Below, piece after piece: positions 17,001 to 25,160 of a DNA stretch of 36,432 bases. This DNA is from CAYSRM01 sp964475205. Lineage in GTDB: Bacteria > Verrucomicrobiota > Kiritimatiellia > UBA8416 > CAYSRM01. The position numbers were made by a program, and so were the translations under genes. The notes under the pieces were generated by a model that saw nothing but the letters and a program-made list of their open reading frames with translations, was not told the origin of the DNA and made no database searches. The stretch covers positions 1 to 36,432 of the forward strand of contig CAYYVQ010000023.1 of NCBI GenBank assembly GCA_964475205.1. The letters are read 5' to 3'. Each line of letters opens with the position of its first letter. Position 1 is the first letter of the stretch.

Positions 17001-17300
17001 ATCGAGGAGCTGCTGGGCATGGATGAGCTGGGGCAGAGCTTTCCAGGCGACCTTCCGGCAACGGGCGGATATGCGGGATTTGTTGGAATGCTGGACGATG
17101 CTGACACGGTTTCCCTGTCGTTGCTGGATAACCGGGTAACCGATAACGCGGCAGGCATATTCATCGATTCAACCAATAACGTGCCGGATGCCCAGATTAG
17201 TATATTCGACAACATCAGCTCCGGCCCGCATTTCATCTACGGCGATGATTACACGGCAACATATTCCGGAAACATCCCGGGCGTCGTAATTATCCCGTAA
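14034..17300 (+). CDS. Inverse autotransporter (type Ve-like) with beta-helix passenger
   Basis: A 1088-residue surface protein. A signal peptide (residues 1-23, ending SIPLIAQ) is followed by an intimin/invasin-like beta-barrel at about 50-295 ('RFSDETAEALGDLLLPAL', 'GGNIYYDYRETESDATFDQLG', 'VFGGYYRFEG', 'DYFFGARLILPFEL'). A conserved-looking linker 'MLEPVMRDWHVQT' leads to a long C-terminal passenger of short repeats such as 'NVENLEIHHNRIHCG' and 'NLAIRNNAVDNHLVG', typical of a right-handed parallel beta-helix. The barrel holds an insertion of about 45 residues (155-200). The order barrel-then-passenger is that of inverse autotransporters, so the passenger should face outside as an adhesin or glycan-binding domain. 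AGGAGG at 14022-14027 fixes the start. Confidence 0.85.
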   Translation: MKSCSCVVLSFAFLFSLSIPLIAQEAETDPLVTQETETEERQVNPDSSLMLGGRFSDETAEALGDLLLPALGDQNGMLFVNPRFLMGDEGQREFNAGLVFRRLEPAVNGIIGGNIYYDYRETESDATFDQLGFGVEYMGSLFDFRANYYLPEDDVKRVNERVVEDKTVSQESYTAWDDPHAVGHTIIQRGRAVQRTVETITRRIYFQNEAALEGWDVEAGVPLPWLEKFGDVRVFGGYYRFEGELGADDIEGAKARVEAKVLPSFALDLEWYEDEELYGSDYFFGARLILPFELMGGPGIDRGAWMTRPRGKPEPASRMLEPVMRDWHVQTKSTEMQEDITQRSITSSVIEERSRNMEDTLATDVIFVNNNSGNNDNPGTVDLPVENVTTGINMGDRVFVMSTQDGYDVNLMIEDDLDLMGQAYPIGAEGRYLFGDSSYTTLRPQNPAMPTISVDGNAGASDVLIRGFEIKGCMDGIDSSPYNTTVIAAQNVENLEIHHNRIHCGLLGIMSSYISMPGTYSLNIHDNTFDHLGMGTLAMSDDSNGSVEFRDNMITTTAIGAGALGISGGSSANTMDLAMTGNEIGGGGLSTLGSLVVNTNGIVNNFIEMLLDGPLDPSISTAIGGIPEDSPSLLGLAAAGISEKGNMNMNAYIAGNTISDNLFGMALAGYGMGASVDNAVIEDNVIVGGGTDALLDYVLNDVLSIPHDPDELVDISIAGITVLGLEYASMQNLAIRNNAVDNHLVGVAVAGVGDALMDNAVLSGNTVTDSGLGIFALAEDGAMMNGLTITGNMVDNSGLRQIHDLLTAHIPSSSVDPELVPLWEMEVPDYGGAGILAAGNLFTYDTDTEMNDMVIADNTVRDNLLGIGVIGRDMEINRGTITGNTIEDNMAAAGLYFEYAEAENWMVTQNNIDTALAGIMLFGNSSGMDNMRIAENVMDRTTVGVLFGLFNDTEAANFVIEDNTITGGIDPTQMELLANIITAAEGKDEIEELLGMDELGQSFPGDLPATGGYAGFVGMLDDADTVSLSLLDNRVTDNAAGIFIDSTNNVPDAQISIFDNISSGPHFIYGDDYTATYSGNIPGVVIIP

Positions 17301-17369
17301 GGAACAGCGAATAGACACGAAAGTGAATAATCAACGTTAGTGCGGGACAAAATCGGTTACATTTTATTG

Positions 17370-17402
17370 CGCCCCCACCCGAATGGGTGGGGGCGAGCTT
17401 TC
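17370..17402 (+). terminator. Strong hairpin terminator between convergent genes
   Basis: An 11-bp GC-rich stem (17370-17380 with 17385-17395) closes a GAAT loop and is followed by AGCTTT. It lies 70 bp after the autotransporter stop and 36 bp before the convergent protease gene ends. The U-tract is short. Confidence 0.7.
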
Positions 17403-17438
17403 CGAATTTCAAGCCGCAAGTGGTTACCGAATATATAT

Positions 17439-20400
17439 TCAGCGTTCTGCTTCAAGCCGGTAGTATCCGCGTTTTATTGTACCTACCGAACCGGTGTATG
17501 ACATTGTTTCGCCTGTACCGGCAAGATTAGTGTAGCCGGGCACGGGCAGCCATGAATCTTCGAGCAGTTCATCGCGTCGATATAAAGCATATGTTCTGCC
17601 TGTTACAGAACTCCATCGAAGAATAATCTCCGAATTATTGTTCTCTGTTCTTTCCATTAAGCCATTGAACCTCAGAACACTATCAGGGTCGGCGCTGTCC
17701 GTGCCCGCAATCATTTCATCGGCAGTCACCATCCGGTCGCCGTCAAAATCCGTGTCTTCATCAAGGACGAGCACATCCTCTGAGGCTGCGTTCCCGATGT
17801 TCCCCGCGTTGTCCCTGGCCCAGACGTACAACTGGTTTGTGCAGTCAAGCAACATCTCAGAAATCCCCACAGTCCCCTCCGTTCCGGTTGTCCATGTTCC
17901 GTTCGTAGTCCCGGACTGGTCGAGAGCGCTGAAAAAATATCCCGATACCCCCGAGGCAGCGTCAGAAAACCCTGTCCATGACCCGGTAATATTCGTCCCC
18001 ACAACATAAGATCCGTAAGGACTGGTCTCCACGTTTACGTCGGCTTCAGCGGCAGAGGGAGGAGTTGAGTCAACGGAATAAGGACCGGATGATGCAGGCG
18101 CACCGATATTCCCGGCTTCGTCAACTGCCGCAACTGCAACCCACCATGATTCATTGTCAGGAAGTTCAGGGCTATTTGCAGACGTGCTGTCCGAACAACT
18201 AAGGAATTCCGCCGTGTTCTGCTCGTTTGTAAATAACACAGAGTAATGACTGATTCCGAAGCCTTCTCCGTCCGAAGAAATATCCCATCCGATGCTGACA
18301 ATCGAATTTGTAAACCATATTCCCGGATCGTGACTGGAGCTCTCCAGGCCTGTGACTCCGCCCGGCGGCTGATTGTCCACAACAAAAGGCTGAGAGGTAA
18401 CCGGCTTGCTCCAGTAAGCGCCATTCCAGGATCTTGCCTTAATAAGCACATTTGTTGCAAGGTCAGGCACAGTGTTGCTGAAAGTGTCCCATTCTGCTTC
18501 CATCGTATTAGTTACAACTACGCCTGCATTTTCGGTGTCAACCGAATAGATTTGAGTCGCAGGGGAGTTTGACACTGTTGCAGATCCATACAGGGAAGAC
18601 GCGGTTGCAATCCAGGCCGAAGTCCACGAACTTCCATTGTCAACAGAATACTTGAGTTCAACGTCGCAACTCCGGCCTGCAGGATCGGACACAAGGTTGC
18701 TTATCGATACAATTCCCTCGCCATTTGTTGAAGCCTGGGCTGCCGAAGAGATCTCTATGTCCGGCGGTGTTCTCACCATCAGGGAGACTGGAATGTCTAT
18801 GGTCGGGCGCACCGGGTCGTTACCCGTCAACCTGAGCCGCGAATGGAGATCTGCGGACATCACATCAGGCGCCGACAAAGAGACGCTTATATTCTCTGTC
18901 CCGTTTGTAACCAGGGTTCCTTCCAGGGGCGAGGCATATACCCAGCCGTTGGTGTTGAAATCCGAGATCAGAACCAAATCGTCTATATACCAGCCTTCCC
19001 ACTGGGTGTTGCCATCGCCGCGGAATTCAAAACGTATGCTGGCTGTGGTGTTCGAATATTGAGAAAGGTCAAAAACCACGGTTTCCCATCCCCCGGTCCC
19101 GGCAAAACAGGGAGTGTCCTGAGGGAACTGCGTTCCAAATTCTTCCTCCCAGTTTTCGATCTGGTGTGTGTAGGAGCCCGCCGGCTCAATCTGTTCGAAA
19201 CTGCTTCCGTTCGTGCTTATAAAAACTGCTCCGCCGTCCCAGGCTCTACCTGGCATATCTTCGACCGTTTCAGCGGCGATCCAGTGTTTAAATTCCAGGC
19301 GGGCGTTGCTCCACAACTGAAGTTCGGGCGTGGTCAGCTCCGCCTGCATGCTGGGCCCGTATTCCCAACCCAGATCCGCAGATCCAAGGTACCAGGCATT
19401 TGACGGGGACTGGAACCGGTGAGAAGTGATTCCCCACATTTCATTTTCTCCCCCCACAGTCCAGCCGTTTGTTCCCTCTTCGATGTCGTCAATCCAGACC
19501 TTCTGTAAAGACCATTGGTAGTTTGTGTTCCCGTAGTTGCTCAATGTGATATATCGATTTGTGTTCTGCCCCGGCTGGAGAAGAACACCATCCATGGATT
19601 CAGGGTTTACATCGGCCAGGGCATAGACAACATCAAACGCGTTGGTGGCGGTCATTTCGGTCAGACCAAGCTCGTCTGAAGCGCTGATGTAGTACACATA
19701 ATGGTCTGTATTCGTTCCTGGCGCAGGGATAGCTGCGGCGTATACGCTGCTTCCGGGCTCATTTGTCATCAGCGCTTTGTCCCAACCTTCATCATTGCGA
19801 TTCCACCATAAGGTTACCGCCGCGACCTGGTGGTTGTCGGTTACCACGGCCGACACCGGCCAGGGCGCAGGTTCAGTCTGGACTGTCGACATAGGGACAT
19901 GCGATACAAAAGGCGGTTGCGGTGAACTCGCGTCATCCCGCGGGTCGGTTCTGTCCTCAAACTCGGCGAGGTTGTCTGCGCCGTCGCCGTCCGGGTCATT
20001 TGTGGCCGAAGTCGCCAGGTTCCCGAAATAATAGCGCTCCCACCAGTCGTCGAGAGAGTCGCTGTCGCTGTCGATACCTTCCTGCAAGTACACAGCATGC
20101 GCCTGACGTGAAGTTGTCATGGCTATTCCAGAAGCCGGATTCTGAGCTATAGTGTTTGTTCCGGACCAGCGGGTGCCGTCAATCTGCCATTCCACAAAAT
20201 AGTATGTGCCACTGCTGCCTGTAAACATGGAATCGGCTTGCGCTGTTGTTCCAGAAGAGCCGACCGGCCACCAGGAAACGGTGTCTACACTGTCTACAGG
20301 GCTGGATGTCTGAATAAGGCTGAACTGCTTTTTCCACTGCCACTGCACAGCGGACATTTTTTGAATTGTAAACGATACCGCATTACTGTCGCCTTCCGCG

Positions 20401-22541
20401 GGCGCGCTGCCCATGCCATGCCATCCATCGCACCTGTAGCGGTACGTCTGAGTTTCTTCCGTAAAAGCCGGCGCAGAGGCGTTCACCACAATACCGGATG
20501 GAACATCGTCGTGAACCCCGTAGCCTGGCTGCACACTCCCGATATCGGAGGGATTGCCTTCGATCCACAACATCAGCGGTTCTACAACACTGAAACCATG
20601 CATCTGCGAAGGCGCATTGGCGGGATCAACGGAGGCAACTCCATTGCTCGTAGACGCTGAAAGGTAATACGAAACCACGGACCCTATCGACTGCGTTGGG
20701 ATCGTTGCGCTATAATCAGAACCGGACACCCTGTTCAATATGCTGGTATTCATGCTGCCGGATGCGGCGTTGGTCGTCCATGCAACCCAAAGCTCGTTTG
20801 TATCGAGAAAATCAGCATCAAGAAGATCAGAACGTTTCACATTTGCATTCACAGCGTACATATTAGACGTGTTTATCTGACTCTGCAGTGGGTCGTGAAC
20901 TATGACCGGCTGCATGGCTTTCATTGCTTTGTAGACGTTGAGCCTGCCGCCGCTCACGGTCGTGCCATCCAGAGAGGACACCGGATCGGTTCCCTGTAGA
21001 ATAGCTTCTTTAATTTCACCATAGGTTGCGACCGCCGCATAATTCCAAAGCAGCCCCGCAGCCCCGGCCACATGCGGAGCGGCCATGGATGTCCCGCTTC
21101 CATAGCCGTAGCCATTGTCGGGCAAGGCGCTGAATATTGACACGCCGGGCGCCACAAGATCGACAGTTGTCGACCCGTAGTTGGAGAAATAGGCCAGGAC
21201 GTCGCCGCTATCTGTTGCCGCAACCGATATTATGTTATCCAGGTCATAGCTTGCCGGATACATGGGGTACACATCGGTGTTATTCCCGTCGTTGCCCGCA
21301 GCGCAAACCGCCAGGATGCCGCTGTTGCCGTGATCCTCTAACGCGAGGCGTAGAGAATCGCTGAATTCTCCGCCACCCCAGCTATGATTTCCAATTCTTA
21401 CGTCAACTCCCCGCTGTTTCATCATGCTCATGTATTCAAGCGCGTCTATTGCGTCTGAAGTCGTGCCACCGTCTTCTCCCATAAATCTCAGAGCCATGAT
21501 ACGTGACTCCCATAGAACACCGGCTACACCATTTGTGTTATTCCCCACCGCTGCAATAGTTCCGGCCACATGTGTGCCGTGCGCATTATCCGAAGCAGGA
21601 TCGTTATCATTATCATAGAAATCCCATCCGTAGACATCGTCGACATACCCGTTGTTGTCGTCGTCAATGCCGTTACCGGGGATCTCCTCTTCGTTAACCC
21701 ACATATTGTCTGCCAGATCTGAATGGTTGTAGTCGATCCCCGTATCCAACACGCCGATGACTATATTTCCGCCTGTATTCAGGTCCCAGGCCTTGGGCGC
21801 ATCGATTTCGTCCATTCCCCATAGCTGCCCGTACGAAGAATCGTTCGGTATCGTCTCCAGTGCATAGACAAGGTAATCGGGCTCGACCAATTCCACTGCC
21901 TCATGCGCGGACAGCGCCTGGACCAGGCGCGGCACTGTGTCAACGTCGGATTCCGCCGCGGCAACAAGATACAGCCCGGGCGTGTGCATGTCCCGACGGA
22001 TAGTCGCGCCGCTGCTTTTAGCTATCTTGCCCAGCCTCCCTGCCGACACGCCTTCGCGCAGTTGGACCAGCACATGATCGGCCACCATCGCTTTCTGGTC
22101 CAGCAGCAATTCCTCCCCGCCCGGACCATCGACTTTTACCAGCTCTTCAATGCGAAGCAACGGATAGGTAAAGTCTGATTCGACTATTCTAACCCGGAGA
22201 AAATTTCCTTTATCAAGCTCGGTCTTTTCTTTACCGATTGTTCTGACATCCGGGTGTCGGTCCCTGACAGGCTCTTCGCGCCCTGCAAACCGTTTCAGCC
22301 CCCGGGGAACGCCACCAGCTTTTCCAGTGCTCCCGGCGGACACTTTCGCAACAACGCTGCCTTGTACCGGGCTGTCGGCGTCACTTGCCTGAGCCCTCAC
22401 CGCTTCCCTAATTTCACCGCTACTTGAAAGCTCCGGTCCCGGTTCAACCGTCCCTTGTTCGAAATTCAAAAGAACCAGGGCGCAAACCACTATGAGTGCG
22501 GTCAATAAAAACCCGGAAATACTATGCTTCTGTAAATTCAT
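17439..22541 (-). CDS. Large secreted subtilisin-family (S8) serine protease
   Basis: 1700 residues. An N-terminal hydrophobic signal/anchor (10-27) precedes a propeptide region (about 150-230; 'DHVLVQLREGVSAGRLGKIA'). The S8 domain has catalytic Asp266 (VIGVLDTGID), His321 (HGTHVAGT), oxyanion Asn417 (AAGND) and Ser485 (GSGTSMAAPHVAG). The remainder is a string of beta modules, a TSP3-like calcium segment ('DSLDDWWERYYFGN', 'DPDGDGADNLAEFEDRTDP'), a MAM/immune-inhibitor-A-like jelly roll ('WKVGG'-type; 'GWYIDDLVLI'), FN3/Ig-like repeats, then another Asp-rich loop and a C-terminal module ending 'GYYRLEAER'. All catalytic residues are intact, so it is probably active extracellularly. Substrates are unknown; neighbouring surface proteins are candidates. 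Confidence 0.93.
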   Translation of the reverse strand: MNLQKHSISGFLLTALIVVCALVLLNFEQGTVEPGPELSSSGEIREAVRAQASDADSPVQGSVVAKVSAGSTGKAGGVPRGLKRFAGREEPVRDRHPDVRTIGKEKTELDKGNFLRVRIVESDFTYPLLRIEELVKVDGPGGEELLLDQKAMVADHVLVQLREGVSAGRLGKIAKSSGATIRRDMHTPGLYLVAAAESDVDTVPRLVQALSAHEAVELVEPDYLVYALETIPNDSSYGQLWGMDEIDAPKAWDLNTGGNIVIGVLDTGIDYNHSDLADNMWVNEEEIPGNGIDDDNNGYVDDVYGWDFYDNDNDPASDNAHGTHVAGTIAAVGNNTNGVAGVLWESRIMALRFMGEDGGTTSDAIDALEYMSMMKQRGVDVRIGNHSWGGGEFSDSLRLALEDHGNSGILAVCAAGNDGNNTDVYPMYPASYDLDNIISVAATDSGDVLAYFSNYGSTTVDLVAPGVSIFSALPDNGYGYGSGTSMAAPHVAGAAGLLWNYAAVATYGEIKEAILQGTDPVSSLDGTTVSGGRLNVYKAMKAMQPVIVHDPLQSQINTSNMYAVNANVKRSDLLDADFLDTNELWVAWTTNAASGSMNTSILNRVSGSDYSATIPTQSIGSVVSYYLSASTSNGVASVDPANAPSQMHGFSVVEPLMLWIEGNPSDIGSVQPGYGVHDDVPSGIVVNASAPAFTEETQTYRYRCDGWHGMGSAPAEGDSNAVSFTIQKMSAVQWQWKKQFSLIQTSSPVDSVDTVSWWPVGSSGTTAQADSMFTGSSGTYYFVEWQIDGTRWSGTNTIAQNPASGIAMTTSRQAHAVYLQEGIDSDSDSLDDWWERYYFGNLATSATNDPDGDGADNLAEFEDRTDPRDDASSPQPPFVSHVPMSTVQTEPAPWPVSAVVTDNHQVAAVTLWWNRNDEGWDKALMTNEPGSSVYAAAIPAPGTNTDHYVYYISASDELGLTEMTATNAFDVVYALADVNPESMDGVLLQPGQNTNRYITLSNYGNTNYQWSLQKVWIDDIEEGTNGWTVGGENEMWGITSHRFQSPSNAWYLGSADLGWEYGPSMQAELTTPELQLWSNARLEFKHWIAAETVEDMPGRAWDGGAVFISTNGSSFEQIEPAGSYTHQIENWEEEFGTQFPQDTPCFAGTGGWETVVFDLSQYSNTTASIRFEFRGDGNTQWEGWYIDDLVLISDFNTNGWVYASPLEGTLVTNGTENISVSLSAPDVMSADLHSRLRLTGNDPVRPTIDIPVSLMVRTPPDIEISSAAQASTNGEGIVSISNLVSDPAGRSCDVELKYSVDNGSSWTSAWIATASSLYGSATVSNSPATQIYSVDTENAGVVVTNTMEAEWDTFSNTVPDLATNVLIKARSWNGAYWSKPVTSQPFVVDNQPPGGVTGLESSSHDPGIWFTNSIVSIGWDISSDGEGFGISHYSVLFTNEQNTAEFLSCSDSTSANSPELPDNESWWVAVAAVDEAGNIGAPASSGPYSVDSTPPSAAEADVNVETSPYGSYVVGTNITGSWTGFSDAASGVSGYFFSALDQSGTTNGTWTTGTEGTVGISEMLLDCTNQLYVWARDNAGNIGNAASEDVLVLDEDTDFDGDRMVTADEMIAGTDSADPDSVLRFNGLMERTENNNSEIILRWSSVTGRTYALYRRDELLEDSWLPVPGYTNLAGTGETMSYTGSVGTIKRGYYRLEAER

Positions 22542-22567
22542 CCTGTTGCGACCTATAATTATGCAAA

Positions 22568-22597
22568 ATTATATCAGAAAAAAGCAACCCACCGCAA
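22568..22597 (-). promoter_or_regulatory. Candidate promoter of the subtilisin-family protease gene
   Basis: A perfect TATAAT on the minus strand (22568-22573) lies 18 bp from TTGCGG (22592-22597). The adjacent 442-bp repeat begins at 22615, so the core promoter sits just outside it, as at copy 1. Confidence 0.5.
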
Positions 22598-22614
22598 GGA
22601 GGGCTGGGTGCTGC

Positions 22615-23056
22615 CCAGCAATTCGCATTATGGGCCGCGCCCCCTGCCGCCTTGCACGGCAGGAAAGGAAGCTTTGCGGGAAAAGCCTGCTTTTCAAACT
22701 AATCTGATTCACCCGCGACACAAGGTCGCGGGGATCTTAATTCAGGCTCCTCCGTAGTATCTGCGGAGGAGCCCCAAAACTTTTGACAGTTCCCCGGCGC
22801 CCTTCCCTCCCTACTCTTCCATCCCGCAGCAGGTTGACACAACCTGCTGTACTCATCCCAAGTACAGCGGGTTATCCCGTAACCCGCTGCCGTTTGGGCC
22901 TCGCCTTCGGTGAAGCCGGGCGTACTCCCATGGCGACAACATCATAAATAAGAACCTCAGATACAAAGCTGGAGAGACTGCCTGCCTGCAAGCGAAGTGT
23001 TCGCAGGAGATCCCGCGAGTCCGCATGCGACAAATGGCCATAATGAGAATCGCTGG
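22615..23056. repeat. 442-bp MITE-like repeat, copy 2
   Basis: Identical to 13421-13862 in direct orientation, 9194 bp away. Terminal inverted repeats are as in copy 1. The four bases CTGC flank both sides (22611-22614 and 23057-23060), a possible target-site duplication, although CTGC is also repeated locally. Together the two copies bracket the autotransporter and protease genes. Confidence 0.85.
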
Positions 23057-23203
23057 CTGCTGCCAGCGGCAATGTGGGAATATCCAATGACGACGGACAC
23101 GAATTGTCCGCTGTCTGTTGAGTACAGCAGGCGATCCTTCAACCTGCACCCATACAGATTTCAATCTGCTTGGTTTTTTTCATGAATGGATCAGGCGAGA
23201 GAG
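23057..23203. other. Intergenic spacer with degenerate hairpin repeat
   Basis: Between repeat copy 2 and the 3' end of the 576-residue gene. It contains a CGGACA/TGTCCG hairpin near 23093-23110 and GTACAGCAGG...CAACCTGC near 23117-23143, a degenerate member of the hairpin family found in the 442-bp repeats and at 34961-35102. No gene is seen. Confidence 0.5.
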
Positions 23204-24934
23204 CTACTCGGTCCTGGCGCGGATACGGTAGAATTTTACTGCCGAGGTGGCTGTCAGATCCGTATACGTGTTCATCGGAGGGTTTGCAGGCAAGTCCACC
23301 GCGCCGGGTAAAAGGTCCCAGGTCCCTGTCTCCAGGTTGGGCGTCCAGTCCACCCGGTACCACCGACCGCTGACACTGGGCCATTCAACAGTATATCCAA
23401 GGACCTCATAAAACCGCTGCGTGGCTACAAACGTCTCTCCCTCAAATTCATATGTATACACTCGGTCAGTATAGTTCGTTCCGTAAGCTATACTGTGATC
23501 CGCAATATAAAGTGACGATTCATCGTCTTTCGGATCGGTGCCACTCACATATTCCTCCCAGTTGAGCATGCGGTCTTCGTCATCATCGTTGAACGGCACC
23601 TCGTCCCAATCCTGCCCCGCGCCCGGCTGCAGCTCGTTATCAACGTACCATCGACCAGGCACCTCATTGGTATCTTCAAAGAAAGGCAGAATGTAGGCGC
23701 TCGTTGTGGGCGCGCCACTCAAGGACAGGCTATAGTTGTCCTTTCCGCTCCCGTCCAATTCCGAGCTTACATGCAGCGACACCGTCCAGTTCCCGATCTC
23801 TGAATCAGCAAAAACTGCCACAGGCACCAGGCTGACCTCACTCTCCTCGCCCTCAACAACATTCGTCAGCGTCAGACTATTCGTCGCGATAGTCGCGGCC
23901 GTATTACCATCGTGCAGTTTGTCCTCCGCCGCAAACCATCCGCCCACCGTCAGCTCGCGCCCCAGAATATCCGCCGTCGTCGTCTGGTCTCCCACACTGT
24001 AGTTGTTCGCATCTTCTCCGTCCAACGTAAACGGACCAACGGTCACCGTCTTGTTCGTGCCCACCTGCGCATCCTCGAAAAACGCTTCAGTCTCTCCTAC
24101 AATGCCGACAACATCAACATCATCACCACCGACGTTCCCCTCAACTGTCCCGTAATCAGTGATTGTTGCTGTATTCGTGCCGTCGTAGTCTTTATCCAAG
24201 GCAACCATATCGACCAGAGTCAAGGCCTTTTTTGCAACTTCGACATTCACTTGATTAGACACCGAAGCGTAATTCGACGAATCTGTCGGCTCGAAAAGGA
24301 CCATAAAAGCGTTTGTTCCTGCCGGAGGCGTAAGGCTGCTATCGGCAAAATCAAATGACCCGTCCGCCACTGCCGCCCCGTCGGTCAGCTCCGATTCCGC
24401 CAGACTCTCGCCGTAAATTATAGACGAGGCCTCAGGCCATGTTGTCACTTCCGGATCCTGCAGAATCACCAATGGATCAGGCGTGGCCGCAATTTCGGCC
24501 TCATCCACCATTGACCCGAACCAATACTGGGCTGTCGCCGAAAGACTTTTCGATCCCGTAGCGCCTTCCGGCACATCAAGCGTAATCGTGAAATCAACGG
24601 GATTCGTCAAATTGTAATCAACGAAAAGAATCGTACTGCCATCGTCGTCCACCTCGGGTGAGCCATCTCCGACCACGTTAGTCACCGACCATCCGTCCGG
24701 CAGATTAAGAACCCATGCCAGGCCCAGCAGCTCATCCTCGGCATTATGACTGAAGGAACCCGCCACTTCAAGTTCGTCCCCTGGCACATAGGGATCACAT
24801 ACATGTGTAGCCGTTTGAGCGTGCGCCTTGCCACCGTAGAGCATTACGCTTGCGCAGACAACCAAAACCCACAGCAAACTCTTCTCACAGCGCCTATATG
24901 TGTTCAGCTTCCTGACCGTTGATCCAATTCTCAT
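23204..24934 (-). CDS. Secreted MBG/YDG-domain protein
   Basis: 576 residues. A long signal peptide (about 1-40, ending GGKAHAQ) is followed by a module with the signature 'GLAWVLNLPDGWSVTNVVGDGSPEV' that recurs three times in the next gene. Beta-rich repeats of the MBG/YDG type come next ('LDKDYDGTNTATI', 'LTLTNVVEGEESEVSLVPVAVF', 'DNYSLSLSGAPTTSAYI'), as seen in large bacterial adhesins. An Asp-rich TSP3-like loop 'DDDEDRMLNWEEYVSGTDP' and a C-terminal module ending 'VKFYRIRARTE' close the protein. It is most likely an extracellular structural or adhesive protein. No catalytic motif was recognised. It reads as a shorter paralogue of the giant protein upstream. Confidence 0.82.
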   Translation of the reverse strand: MRIGSTVRKLNTYRRCEKSLLWVLVVCASVMLYGGKAHAQTATHVCDPYVPGDELEVAGSFSHNAEDELLGLAWVLNLPDGWSVTNVVGDGSPEVDDDGSTILFVDYNLTNPVDFTITLDVPEGATGSKSLSATAQYWFGSMVDEAEIAATPDPLVILQDPEVTTWPEASSIIYGESLAESELTDGAAVADGSFDFADSSLTPPAGTNAFMVLFEPTDSSNYASVSNQVNVEVAKKALTLVDMVALDKDYDGTNTATITDYGTVEGNVGGDDVDVVGIVGETEAFFEDAQVGTNKTVTVGPFTLDGEDANNYSVGDQTTTADILGRELTVGGWFAAEDKLHDGNTAATIATNSLTLTNVVEGEESEVSLVPVAVFADSEIGNWTVSLHVSSELDGSGKDNYSLSLSGAPTTSAYILPFFEDTNEVPGRWYVDNELQPGAGQDWDEVPFNDDDEDRMLNWEEYVSGTDPKDDESSLYIADHSIAYGTNYTDRVYTYEFEGETFVATQRFYEVLGYTVEWPSVSGRWYRVDWTPNLETGTWDLLPGAVDLPANPPMNTYTDLTATSAVKFYRIRARTE

Positions 24935-25160
24935 GGCATCCTTTCAATCATCCAGCCGCACACCCCTTTATCCCCGCTGTAAATAAATATCCGCCCTGTT
25001 TGCCAGCTCTATCTTTTCCTTCGAGCCCCAGCTTCAGGCCGACCCAACTACGAACACTCATTGTTCTGCCGCACACAGATAACGAACCGGACCGCCCTTC
25101 GACGACCCGGTTCGTCCATCTCTTTTGTCACTTCGGCGCTATCATGCCAAATACTCTTTA
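24935..25160. other. Intergenic spacer with a hairpin after the giant gene
   Basis: 226 bp between two minus-strand genes. A 9-bp perfect stem ACGAACCGG/CCGGTTCGT (25082-25090 with 25107-25115) lies about 45 bp beyond the giant gene's stop and may terminate its transcript, although the following U-run is poor. The first 150 bp before the start at 24934 presumably hold the promoter of the 576-residue gene; no strong match was picked out. Confidence 0.5.
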
